Assembly: GCA_030272155.1 (NCBI GenBank)
Contig: CP126204.1
Coordinates: 620,001 to 684,000 of the forward strand
Source: Tetradesmus obliquus
Lineage: Eukaryota > Chlorophyta > Chlorophyceae > Sphaeropleales > Scenedesmaceae
Direction: 5' to 3'
Length of the DNA: 64,000 bases
The notes below the pieces were generated by a model that was given only the letters and a program-made list of their open reading frames with translations, ran no database searches and was not told the origin of the DNA. Shown one piece after another: positions 12,948 through 24,224 of this stretch; position 1 is the stretch's first letter; the number at the start of each line of letters is the position of its first letter. Both the position numbers and the translations under genes were made by a program.

Positions 12948-13490
12948 AGAGGCGTTGAAGGGCAGAATAACATGATGAAAGCCAGTTCCTGCAAGCCTAA
13001 TGCCGTCCTGCAGGACATAGTTATTGCTGAAACTTCGTTCTTATGCTCTTGTGGCAGCTCCCGAAGCCTACAGAGCCGTGAGTACTCAGAAACTGCATGC
13101 AGATCCCAGCTAAAGCTGCTGCTGTGCGCTGGCGTTCAGCAGCATGCAGGCCATCGCCCCACCTGACACTGCAGCTCTGAGCTATAGACCAGCACGGTAA
13201 ATATTGATAGAATGTGAAAGGGACCCACACCAGCTTGCTGTCACGGAAGAGACTGTGTCTGGCGACGATTGCACTGATCACGAACTGAGCCAGGTGCGAG
13301 CCAACAAAGAGCAGATGCAACGCAAGGATTGACCGCAGCCTTGTAGTGGTTCGACGTTCTTTGCAGTGAAGCCAACAAGCAGTGCTTCAGAAGCACCGTT
13401 TGTAACAATGTTACAATTCATTCAAATCAAGCGCGCGCCCTTTTCATCCACACAGATTTGATGCAGTGATACCTTTGGCAAAAGTTAAGA
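12948..13490. other. Intergenic, 3' flank of the EXD2-like gene
   Basis: No recognisable coding region. A 99-residue minus frame at 13320-13021 lacks any family resemblance. The right-hand end contains the probable poly(A) signal of the EXD2-like gene. Confidence 0.4.
13411..13415 (-). terminator. Candidate TGTAA poly(A) signal
   Basis: The minus strand reads TGTAA here, 76 bases beyond the stop codon of the EXD2-like gene. TGTAA is the usual chlorophycean polyadenylation signal. A second TGTTAC-type motif lies next to it. Confidence 0.5.
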
Positions 13491-15006
13491 TCACATCCTG
13501 CTGAAGATTGAGGCAGCTGCATCTGACCGCAAGCCACCAGCTGCAGCCATGCCTGCCACGCCCGCACACAACCCTGTTGGTTGCTGCTCACCACTAACTG
13601 CATCTGCTGCTGCTCCCTGTCCCTCCTCTATTTCTTCTTCACTGCTGCTGTCCTCGCCATCTTCAGCGCTACTGCTGCTGCTACTGCCAGCTCCTCTGCT
13701 GCCATTAGCCACACCTCCACCCTCCCCTGTGTCTTTCCCTCCTGCCGCTGCAGCTGCAGCAGCTGCTGCTGCTGCTGCCGCCTCCTCCCTAGCATACACG
13801 GAGTACTCCCCAAACTCCCTCGCCTGCACTGCATCCACGTCCCACGCTTTCGGCAAGTAGCGCGGCTTGCAGGCCAGCACAAACGCCCGCCTGAACTGCC
13901 GCACCAGCTCATGCAGCCCAGCCTCGCCCGATTCAGCCAGCACTGCCGCCACCACCTGCTGCCCGTGCCACTGGTGCCCAAGCTCTGCAAGGCTACGGGC
14001 CGGTTGCTGGCTGCTGCTGCTGCTGCTGCTGCCCTGGCCAACAGGCGCTGCTGATGCTGGTGCTGCTGCTGCAGCCTCAGGTGCATCCTGACTGCTGCTG
14101 GTGGCTGGTTGCACGTTTGAGGCATCAGCTAACGCGCCTGCTGCTTCATTATCATCCTCGCCATCGTCATCGTCATCATCAACATCATCCTCATCAGGTG
14201 CTGCTGCTGCTGCATTCTGTACAACCTCCGTGTCTGCCACACCAGCCTCTTTTGCGCAGCCGCCGTGCTGCTGCTGCCCCTGCTGCTGCTCTTCTTCACC
14301 AAGCAGCTGCTCCCGTCCTGCTTCCTGCTCCTGCTGCTGCTGCTGACCTGCTGTAATGGCCAGGTGCCGCCGCATCTTGTGCAGCGTCTTGGCGCGCTGC
14401 CGCTGCCCCAGGTTGGCCAGCATGGCTGCCTCCAGGTCAGCCTGGCTCACCGCCAGCGCCCCAGGCGCCGAAGGGTCCCTGCAGCAGCACAACAGTGGCA
14501 TATACAGATGTTTGACTCTGGTCAGCAGGAGAGAGTGCTTGCAGAAGGCCGCAGGTCAGCCTGGCTCACAGCCAGAGGCCCATGCGCTGAGGGGTCCCTG
14601 CAGCAGCACAACAGGCGGTGCGGCAGTGCACAAGCAAAGCTTCAACTGTGATCAGCAGGAGAGAGCGTACACAGGAGGCCAGGGCGCCTGGTGTCGAGGG
14701 GTGCCTGCAGCGTGTGCCAGGCAGTAGGAGGGTGGCAGGAGGGTGAAGACAGCAACAGTTGCACGTGCAGAGAGCTGCATACAACATGTATGACAATGCA
14801 TCAGCTGGAGACGGCACACACAGCAATGCCATGGAAGTGCCATATGCTGGGGCTGCAGGACATCGCAACACATTGAAGCAGCCACACTTGCAGGAAACGC
14901 TGCTGTGCACAATGCTGTGCTGTGGTGTGCCGCACCTGCCCATGAAGCGCGCGATGACCTCCTGCAGCTGCTGCCTGCGGCTTTCAGGGATCTCCTGGTC
15001 AAACCT

Positions 15007-15041
<35 letters not shown>

Positions 15042-18000
15042 GTGGAAGCGTCAGACATCACAGGAAAAGCGGCTGCAGCTGGCACCTGCAGTTGCGTCAA
15101 TCTACGCAGGTTTGCACTGGCAGCCATGTCGACAACTACTAAGTAAGAAGATATGGTTGCTGTTTCAGATCCACTTTGCATGCACCGAGTTAGAGCTCAC
15201 ACCAGCATGCTGGCAGTGCTTGGTCATGGGCAACAATTCCATGCTGGCGCCATACATCATTCAACATGCCACCATCTCCCACCTGAGCAAAGCGATGGCA
15301 GCAGCACGTGCCTGGTGTGCCAGCAGCGCAGCCGACACAGGCGCAGCGACGCCACTCTTGTAGCTCGACATGTGCACCTGCTGCTGCTCACTACTTGGCC
15401 TGCAGCCATCTGCACAGCCTTCAGCAGCCGCTGCTGCGGTCGAATGCTGCTGCGCCTCCTGCTGCTGCTGCAGGGCCTGCAGGGGCCTCAGGGGGATGCC
15501 ATGCTGCGCAGCAATCTGCCGCTTCATTGCCTCTGCTGCCTTGTGCGCAGCCTGCAGCAGTATGAACAAGACATGGCCGTTATAAGGAAGCGCCACAGCT
15601 CATTGCTCATCTGCTCCAGTTGTGCCAGGGGCTGCTGTTGTGAAGCTGATTTGCCAACATGACATGACAGCGCAGTGCTCTATCATCCTATGATAGGCGG
15701 CTGTTGGCGAGATTGTACACGGGCTTGCCATGTGTTGACCTTTGTCAGTACGAAGGTATACCTGCTGTGTGTACAGCAGCAACACACACCTGGTGGCAGT
15801 CGATGCACAGCAGCACAATGTCGTGGCTGCGGTGGCTCTTCAGGTGGGCGGGGAAGCAGCGCCTGCAGCAGCAGCAGCAGCAGCAGCAGCGAAGTCAATG
15901 TCAGTAAGGAAAGGGCAACAGAGTCATCCCATACTAAGACCTCGTTGCTCGTAACCTGTATTGTTGCTTTTATTTTTGTCACAAATGAAGGGCATATGTA
16001 AACAAGTTCAGCGCTGTGTATACACAACAACACAGTGTTCATATTTTAACTGAACTGCACACACATGGCTCTAATCAAAAGCCGAGCCCACCGCACCTGT
16101 AGCAGGCAGGCACCACCCTGTAGCGCAGGTAGTGCTGCTCCTGGCCGCACACCACGCAGCGGTTGGCACGGCTGGTGGAGTAGAAGCCGTCAAGGCCCAC
16201 CTGGGGCGGCAGCAGCAGCAGCAACAGGGAGTGTGAGGCGTGTGCAAGGCGATTACATGCATTGTGATCAAACTTGCAGCACAAGCATCACACACTAGGC
16301 ATAAAAGCTGCCCAAGAGGGCACATGGACACAGAGTGTCTCATGCTGCATGGCCTGCTGCTTGCGGCTCACTTGCTGGTTTGCATTCCAGCGAACGAAAC
16401 CCAAAGCATTTGTAGCAGTCCCAATGTAGCACTGACCATGCTGCTTGGACTGCTCAGCGCGGCTCACCTGCTGGTCCAAATTCTTGTTTTCAAACAGCAA
16501 AGGCATTCATCATGCAAAAAGTACTCATAACCATCATGTCCTGAATGTCTGATTAGTGTTCTCGTCTCACCTGCTGGTCTGCGTTCTTGTGCTCGAACAG
16601 CAGCCGTATGGTGGGCGGCTCCCGCAGCACCCGCTCAGCCAGCCCCCGCTCCACGTACCAGGTGAGCTTGCGCATGTCGCAGAAGCACAGCAGCTCGCCG
16701 GTTGTGGACAGCATGCGGCAGTTGTCGTACACCTGGCGACACCAGCAGCAGCAACAATGAGGCGGCCGCAGTTTGCAGGCATGTCAGCAGTTCACTGGCT
16801 TGCATCTGGCAGAAGCACAGCAGCTCGCCGGTTGTGGACAGCATGCGGCAGTTGTCGTACACCTGGCGGCAGCAGCAGAAGCAGCAAAGCAGCAGCCGCG
16901 TGCAATCATCATTGTCAGCGCATGATGATGGCCTGAGATGGCTGCTGCTCCTCACCAACTGTACAATCATACTGTACAATCATGTGCAGAGCTGCACGAC
17001 CTCTCAAACAACCAACCAACACAATGTGCCATCACAACTTGTGCACATTCCCGTTGTAAGCAGCATCAGAGCTCACGGACCTCACTAACAACATAACCAC
17101 TCAAACAGGCCACCCTGCACCTTGCCCACCCACCTGTGTCTTCGCGCTGAACTTCTTGATCAGCTTGGCGCGGTGCTCGCCCTCCTGCCGCCGCCGCCGC
17201 CTCGGCAGCTGCCCCACGGCCCCAGGCAGCCCACCACCCTGCAGCACCCCAGCCGCCACCAGCCGCCCACCAACCATCACTGCTGGCCCCACTGCTGCTG
17301 CTGCTGCTGCTGCTGCTGACTGGTGCTGCCCTGTAGCAGCAGCAGCCTGTGAGGCCGGCTCAAGCTTCCCCGCCAACAGTCCCAACAATCCAGATGCATC
17401 CCGAGGGCCGAGTTGCGAGGCCTGACAAGGTGAGTCCTGATAGCCTGATGCAGTAGCTTCCTGCAGCAGCTGCTGCAGCTGCTTGGCGCCACGCCGCACT
17501 GCAGCGGAGACAGCCCAGCGAGGGGCGTAGGGCAGGTGCTGCACTGCTGCATTGAGCGTGGCGACGTGCTGCTGTACAATAGTTAGCAGCTGCTGTGCTG
17601 TGGCTGGTGGCGAGTCAGCCAGGGCCAGCATGGCTGAGTCTGGCAGAGTGTGCTGAGGGCCTTCGTCATCTGCGGTGCAGCACAGTGAAACCCAAGAACA
17701 TTACACCTCAGGATATGTTTCCTAACATATGACACGCGCGTCACTGGTTCAGCAGAAAGCAGACCCTGCTGGAGAACAAAAAATACTACAGCAAATCAGG
17801 AGACTGGCTGCTACAAGGTTATGAACGCCTCAGACCTGAAGATCAACCATCCAGACATTGAGAAGCCTGGCATAGCGGAACAGCCAAGCAGCCCACCTGC
17901 ACGAGCTGCTGCGTCCCTCCAGGCGATAAGCTGTGCCAGCCTGCTCCTAACAGCCATCAAGTGCAGCTGGTCAACGCCAGAGGGACCAGACCAAGCAGCA

Positions 18001-20188
18001 GCATTTGCCTGCGCTGCAGGTGCTGCTGCTGGTGCTGCTGCTGCCGGTGCGTCTGCGCCCACAGCAGCAGCAGCAACAACAGGTATGGACAGCCTGCCCT
18101 GCGAGCTGAAGCCTCCGCTGCTGGCAGCCGCTACAGCTGCTGCTTGCTGCTGCTGCAGCTGGTGGCAGTAGCGCCTCATGGCTGCTGCCAGGGAGTTGCT
18201 GACAGCCAGTGCTGGGGGTGTCTTGTGGAAGAGCTTGAGGCACAGGCTGTTGGACTTCTGCAGGGTGCTGGTCAGCAGCGGCCCGGCAGCTGTCACGTCC
18301 TGCAGAGCAGCAGCAGCAGTGAGCACAGCTGAACGCAGGCAGACAGGTGAGGCCCCGCAGCGTTCTATCAGTACAGGCGGTTGTAAGGGGTGTGCCAGCA
18401 TGCCAGCAGAGCTCCTTCCTTGCATGCTGATACTTGTAGGTGCATAATGGCTTAAACAGTTCAGCTGATAGCTTGACACCTGGTGCCGCCACCCCCAGGG
18501 TAGCTCCACATCAATTTTCCATATGATCACCGTGATAATCCATGAATCGCAGGTATTAAATTACAAATGACAAAATGCAAATATCATCACAAGTAGTTGC
18601 AACCCACCCCATTTGTGCTGGGCGAGCGCGCCTGCAGCTCAGCCACCAGCTGCCCAGCCAGGTACGGCAGCCAGTGCACGTCACCACGCGCATACTGCCT
18701 CAAGGGCTGGGGCAGCGGCCGCAGCCGCCAGTCTGCGGTCTGGTGCGCCTTGTCCTGGGTGACACTGCAGTAGCGGCGCAGCAGGTTGGCCAGGCTGCGC
18801 TCTTCCCTGCCCAGCACCTGCATGCATTGACAGACAGTGGTAATATCGATAATGCAGCGCAGAATAGTGTTATTGTCACGGTTGCATTTTAAAAAGCACA
18901 CTGCTTTAGGGCGTTGGCAACACAGCAAAAACCAACTGCGTCCACCAGGGCTGCCAAACCCATTGATGTACACCACGAGGTGACCAGTATGACTAAGCCA
19001 GCAGCCAGACAAGCAACCAACACACTCACCAGTGCCGCCTTCTCCGTGTCGAACACGTTGACCAGGTACAGGTGTGCATCACGCTGCAGCCACAGCACGT
19101 CATTCGCGCCGCCATGCAGCACCTTCAGCACGGCTCCATCAGCCAGCAGCGGCCGCAGCAGCCCCAGGCAGTCATGCAGCGCCAGGCAGTCGACCAGGTA
19201 GTCTGTGGTGCCTGGCAGCAGCAGCAGCAGCAGCAGCAGATCTTAGTACTGTTTTGAGGCGGTTGTGCAGCGCCACGCAGTCCACCAGGAAGTCGGCAGT
19301 GCCTGGCAGCAGCAGCAGCAGCAGCGGCAGCAGTGGCAGCAGCATGGGCAGCAGCAAAGCTTGCGTATCAGGCATGCCTCACTTTCAAGCTCGGTGCATG
19401 TGACGCATGCATGACACTCAAGTATGCATGCATGTGTAGTTGGATGCATAGACATGTACGCTTGCATGCATGTATCCATGCATGCCTCGGCCCAGCTCAC
19501 CTGTTGACAGCTGCAGCAGGCACGTGACCCCCAGGTAGCTGCGGTGCGCGGTGTGCTCCGTGTCGAGCCCTATCACAGCCGCGCCCTGCAGCTGCTGCAG
19601 CATGCTGCGCAGGCGCTTGGGGGTGTCCACCCACACCAGCGGCGTGTCTGCTAGGGAGGGCGCCATTGAAGGCAGGCCAGATACATTTGCAATAGCTGCT
19701 GCTGCACATGGCGCTGCTGCTGCTACTGTTTCAGAGGCTGGTGCAGCCTGATCTGCAGCAGCAGCAGCATCGCACAGCTGCTGCTGCTGCTGCTGCTGCT
19801 CTGTGAGGAACCTGGGGCATCTGGGGTTTGCCAGCAGCTGCTGGATCTCATTGGCATACGGATGCCGCTGCTCAGAAGCAGTAGCAGCTACAGCAGGTGA
19901 TGGGGAGGCTTCAAGTTTGCCAGATGATGCTGGCAGCGCTGTGTTGTCAGGTCCTGTGACCAGCTGCTGTCCGTCACACTGTGCTGCCACTTCGGCATCG
20001 TTGCCTGGTGCACCGCTGCTCTCTGTTGCTGCTTCTGGGCGCCTGAAGTGCTGGAAGGGTTTGTCTGAGTTGTCTGTGAGGTGAAGCTTGAACCTGCGCT
20101 GTGGTTTAGCCCTCAGGTGCTGCTGCCTGTGCTTGTGCAGCAGCAGGCTCCCGCTTGCAAGAGCAGATGCAGCTACAACAGGAAGCAT
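13491..20188 (-). CDS. EXD2-like 3'-5' exonuclease (DEDDy) with C-terminal zinc/HNH-like region
   Basis: Eleven exons: 20188-19501, 19211-19030, 18817-18608, 18299-17897, 17669-17134, 16732-16571, 16200-16097, 15862-15790, 15551-15283, 15004-14936 and 14478-13491. All phases agree and give about 1227 aa. The N-terminus is hydrophobic then basic (LLLHKHRQQHLRAKPQRRF), possibly a membrane anchor or organelle signal. The exonuclease motifs are all present: GLDTEHTAHRSYLG (I), LHGGANDVLWL (II) and YARGDVHWL (III, Y-x3-D). Downstream come CRMLSTTGELLCFC, CVVCGQEQHYLRYRVVPACYR and FPAHLKSHRSHDIVLLCIDCH, the metal-binding region typical of human EXD2. The last exon has FRRAFVLACKPRYLPKAW. EXD2 proteins degrade DNA or RNA 3'-5' in repair and at mitochondria; which applies here is unknown. 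It is longer than human EXD2 because of Ala/Gln-rich inserts. Confidence 0.87.
14445..14720 (-). repeat. Tandem copies of an EXD2 exon edge
   Basis: The acceptor edge of the last EXD2 exon (functional start 14478) recurs at about 14560-14605 and again, weaker, at about 14680-14712. Shared text includes GGTCAGCCTGGCTCAC, GGGTCCCTGCAGCAGCACAACAG and a following GATCAGCAGGAGAGAG block. The unit is about 120 bp and includes intron sequence and the AG acceptor. Confidence 0.7.
16365..16590 (-). repeat. Three copies of an EXD2 exon 3' edge with donor
   Basis: The functional exon ends LFEHKNADQQ followed by GTGAGAC at 16571. Downstream in the same intron, similar edges read LFENKNLDQQ followed by GTGAGCCGC (donor next to about 16470) and WNANQQ followed by GTGAGCCGC (about 16371). 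Each copy keeps a usable donor, so they are candidate cryptic 5' splice sites. Confidence 0.7.
16683..16865 (-). repeat. Perfect 55-bp duplication of an EXD2 exon start
   Basis: Positions 16683-16737 and 16811-16865 are identical apart from the last bases. They include the CAG acceptor and the codons for VYDNCRMLSTTGELLCFC. Only the copy starting at 16732 continues into MRKLTWYVERGLAERV. The upstream copy runs into unrelated sequence. The identity implies a very recent event. Confidence 0.8.
19170..19312 (-). repeat. Partial second copy of EXD2 exon 2
   Basis: Exon 2 starts at 19211 with GTTDYLVDCLALHDCL. Upstream, after a second CTG-run and CAG acceptor near 19305, the intron encodes GTADFLVDCVALHNRL before diverging. 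Both copies are preceded by CTG repeats. It is a duplicated acceptor plus exon 5' edge with several substitutions. Confidence 0.75.
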
Positions 20189-20663
20189 GCGCCTGCATTG
20201 GCAAGGTGCATACGCATGAGAGACACCTTAGTTTTTGTATACATGCATGACCCTACTTGCATGCACGAGCATATTGCACAGTCTGAAATGCAGACTGTAC
20301 CTGTCCTGCTACGCGGTGCGAGTGACTGGAGGGCGGATGCAATCCCGAAGCGTAGTGAAGTACACGTTCAACTTCTATTGCCTTAGTTCTGTGGGCAGTC
20401 ACGACAATAAGACAAGGATACGGTGGTTGATGGTACCGATCACTCAACCGGCAGCCTGTGCATGCATGAAGGGAGTTCAAGTTAACATATGTATTGTTTG
20501 TTACAGACCACACGCTGTGACTCTTGCCCTGTGTAGCTTTCGCATCCTGACAAGCCCTTACCCCAGGCCAGGAATAACACTGGAAGTGGCGTACGAACAT
20601 CGGTGGTAGTCGCGACCGAAGCGTCTTTCAGCTTCTGCTGCCCCACGTTCACCAATTCGAATG
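20189..20663. other. Intergenic between EXD2-like and NAD(P)HX dehydratase genes
   Basis: Short frames only. It contains ATGCATG-rich sequence and the probable poly(A) signal of the dehydratase gene at 20501-20505. The promoter of the EXD2-like gene must lie here, but I see no distinctive element. Confidence 0.4.
20501..20505 (-). terminator. Candidate TGTAA poly(A) signal
   Basis: TGTAA on the minus strand, about 160 bases beyond the stop of the NAD(P)H-hydrate dehydratase gene. Confidence 0.45.
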
Positions 20664-22538
20664 TCATAGCTTTGCTGTCTGCGCTTGCTCTTCCTCTGAT
20701 TCATCGGGAGGCAGCAGGCCAGCGTGTTGCAGCACTGGGTCTCCCAGCTGCTTGATCATGTCTTCAGCCAGCATGGAGCGCCCTAGCTGCTTATACGACA
20801 GCGCTGCTGCCGCACGCATGGTCAGGCACCCGCCGTATGCAGCCAGCATCAGTGGCGCCAAAGACGCTGCTGCATCCTGCTGCTGTTGTTGCTGCTCCTG
20901 CTGCTGCTGCTTCCGCTGGGCCAGCGCCCAGCAGATGAAGGCTGCAGTGGTGCCTGCAGGCAGTAAGCAGCAGACGACACGCAAATGATTGGACTAGCAG
21001 GGTTTACAAACACAAGCTAGGGTGGCTGGAGCACTGCTGCGCGCACGCCGCCTGCAGAGGCAAGAGCACTGCTCGGCTCAGCTGCCTGCCTGCAACCGCA
21101 ACTGCAGCATCACATATGCATGCGCGCAGTGTTTTGTGCTGTGCCTGCATCTACTGCAAGCCTCGCACGCACACAGATGTTTTGTCACATGACTTCCCGT
21201 CTAGAAAGCTGCAAAAGCTTGCTATACTTGCACACATGCACACACATACCTGTCAGCACATCTCCTTGGCCCCCGCAGCGCCTCGGTGAGCCATCCGCCT
21301 GCACCAGCAGCAGCTGCGTGCCGTCTGTGATGACATCTTCACGCCCCTTGCTCAGCAGCAGTGGGCCCCCAAGGGCTGCTGCCAGCTCCCGCGACTGCAG
21401 CAGCAGCAGCAGCAGCAGCAGCAGTTCAGAGGCAGCATAGGAACTGTGATAGAATAAGCCGAATGGCAGCGGAGCCCCTTAGGGCACAGGCTATTGACAG
21501 TGAGATTGCATTTGGCATGTAAGCATCTTAGTTTTCATGTGGCTGTGTCTGCTGCCACAATGCAGCAGACCTGATGAACGGTGAGACCCGAACAATAGCG
21601 CTGCACCCGCTGCTCCTGCTCCTGCTGCGTTGCACAGCGGCAACACTGAGTCACATGGTACCCGCATTACAAGCAGCACTGAGGAGTCGCTGGCATCAAT
21701 CAGCAGCAGCGTAGAGATACGCTACGATAACACAGCTTACGCACCCACCGTCGTCCTCAGGACTCGGCGGGTGTCCAAATTTGTTATTTGCAGCTTCAGG
21801 CGGCCCCCTGCCTACCAGGCTCGGCACATGCGCTGCCCAAGCATGCCACCATTCAATCAACATGCCGCACCTGCTGCTGCCACTGCACGCCAATCTTGCC
21901 CGGCAGCTCCACCCCCACAGCCTTGGCCAGCCTTCCAAACTCAGCAATGTTGGGTGTGAGGATGCAGCTGCTGTAGCCCGCCACAATCTCTGGCGTCTCT
22001 GCCACGAAGTTGAGCCCGCTGCCATCTATGATCAACGGCAAATTCAGCTCGCGAGCAGCAGCTACCGTTTCGCGCATGCAGCGGCCAACCTGCGTGGTGT
22101 CGCAACAGCAGGGGAGCAGGCACAAGAGTTGAGGCAGGCTGTCTTGCATTGTGTTTGTTGAGCAGCAGCGTCAGGATATGGGCTGCGCCAACTTTTGCAC
22201 ATGTAGCGGCTGATAGCGCAGCAACCTCATGCCCCTGCAACTCCCCACCCGTGCATCAACCCCTGGACATACATAACATACTACGGCAAAAGAGTGCACC
22301 ACAGCATGACCTGCTGCTAGTGTGGCACAGCAGCGCTGCATTCTCATGCCGCTGCAGCCACCCACCCATGCATCACTGCCGAGGCCTGGCCCAATGATGA
22401 GCACTGACAGCCGCTCCAGCCACGGCCGTATGTTGTCGTTGAAGCGTTTCGTGAGGTATATGTCACCCTCTGACCAGCAATCTCCACCCAAATGATAAAG
22501 ACCCGTGAGAGCGCTGCGCGACCCCTCAGCCAGCAACT

Positions 22539-22600
<62 letters not shown>

Positions 22601-23962
22601 CAACAGCGGGGCAAATAATTCAGAGCACAGATAACTTGCCAGCGTGTGGACCAAGATCCAACACATCTGCAGCAGGCAACTGGGCGCTGCTGCTCGTGCG
22701 CTTGCACATGTTCGTGCTGTCACCCGTGCCTGTCAGGCTTGACGCTCGCACCTTGCTGATCTCTTTTGTGCATGCCACACCAGATATTGTGCACTCACCT
22801 TGCTGCTTTCCTCAGTGTCGATCAGGTCAGGCAGCACGATCAGCTCCGGGCTGTAGCCCTTGATGACAGGTGCTGCTGCGGGTGTGCAGAACACGTACGC
22901 CAGGTCACACCCCATCTGGCCAATGCAGCAGAGTATATCACGCGGTACAGTGTTGCAAGTGGAGGGGGCGACAGCAGCCGCAGCAGACGCGCAGGGTGTT
23001 GGCGGACGCGAGCGTTAGCAAGCCAGCTATTGCACTGCTATGCGTGCCTGTTGCCTGCCTGTGGCATTCACACTGTGCTGTGCTGCCGGTGAGAATGCAC
23101 AATAGCAGGACATACAGGTGGCAGCACCTGCACGTGAGCCCGGCTGCAGCTGCAGCTGCTGTGTGCTGCACCTAGCCCTTACATGTTGAATCAGTGGCGG
23201 CAGCAATCCAGCATCTGCCAGCACTGACATGCTCTACTCAATGCTGCTGCCTACCAGCCGTATTGCAACACGCAATGCAGTATAGCCTGATAGGAAGCGT
23301 GGAAGCTCACCCGCAGTGACGATGTTGCTGCAAAGAAGGGTGCCCCGGTGTACTCCCTGCAGCCGCCCATCACGCCGACCTTTCCCGACTGCCCTTTATA
23401 GCTGCTGCCTGGCGGGGCAATTGCGCACACAACAGGCAATGCAGCAAGTGCACAGGCATTTGATAGTCGGCAGACAGTGCAGCTGCTAGAAGCTGCTGAG
23501 TAACTTCCATGGGCTGACCTAATTAGCTGCAATGCACACTATCCAGTACTCTTTGAGCTCCAGGATGCCTGCAAGCTGCAGCGCAGGCAATGCTGGCTGC
23601 AGTTGCACACAAACTGCTACTACAACTAGCTCCCGGTGCAGCACTTCATGCATTGCTTAAGAAAGAAGTAGAATTACTTCAGCTCGCAGCAAATTTTCTG
23701 ATCGCTGCTCATGTCCACACTTACTGTCTAGGATGGGCACGATGTCTTTCACTGCTGCCACCAGCTGTTCATGTGGCACGCTGCTTTGAAGGTCCATGGC
23801 AGTAGTGCTGCTGTTGCCCTGCTTGCTGGCTGTCGCTAATGAGGCTCTGCAAGACCTAGGAACAGAACGGCCTAGCTGCAACGGGCGTGAGAGTGTGCTA
23901 TGTCTGGCAAGAGCCATGCACGACTGCTGCAAGCAGAAGCTCATCAGGCACAAGCTTGCCAA
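20664..23962 (-). CDS. ATP-dependent (S)-NAD(P)H-hydrate dehydratase (NNRD/CARKD family)
   Basis: Seven exons: 23962-23725, 23408-23311, 22915-22799, 22467-22366, 22089-21871, 21394-21250 and 20953-20664. Phases are consistent and give about 402 aa. The N-terminus ([23 protein letters not shown]) looks like an organelle transit peptide. The enzyme dehydrates damaged NADHX/NADPHX back to NAD(P)H using ATP (metabolite repair). Motifs: [12 protein letters not shown] with [10 protein letters not shown] (exon 2), [20 protein letters not shown] (exon 3), VLIIGPGLG (exon 4), [10 protein letters not shown] and [11 protein letters not shown] (exon 5), [13 protein letters not shown] and GGQGDVLTG (exon 6, the nucleotide-binding GxGD). 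The last exon holds a Gln run and an acidic tail (PPDESEEEQ). Length and motifs fit the ribokinase-like YjeF C-terminal domain. No epimerase domain is present. Confidence 0.9.
22235..22380 (-). repeat. Duplicated exon 3' edge in the NAD(P)HX dehydratase intron
   Basis: The functional exon ends GATGCATGG followed by GTGGGTGGCTGCAGCGGCATGAG (donor next to 22366). A diverged copy, GTTGATGCACGGGTGGGGAGTTGCAGGGGCATGAG, lies at about 22222-22256 in the same intron. It spans the end of the exon, the donor and the first intron bases. Confidence 0.55.
22540..22599. repeat. (CAG)20 microsatellite
   Basis: Twenty uninterrupted CAG units, CTG on the gene strand. They lie inside the NAD(P)HX dehydratase intron between exons 3 and 4. 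Confidence 0.95.
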
Positions 23963-24224
23963 GGTCCTTGCATGCTGTACACAAGCAGCAAACAGGCTTC
24001 ACAGCGGCATAATTGCTTGTGACGAAATGTCTTGGCGAGTACAGCGTCAGCGACGGTCCGTCTGACGCAGTGACACTGCGTGTTGACATGACAGGAGCGT
24101 TGGGGCACCGGTTCCGGCATCCAAGCGGAGCGCAGTTCAAATCACATCAGCAGAAGCGTCCCGTTCATCGGGACACCGCGCTAACAACGATCCTGCGAAC
24201 ACTATCGTAAACGCACCAGCGAGC

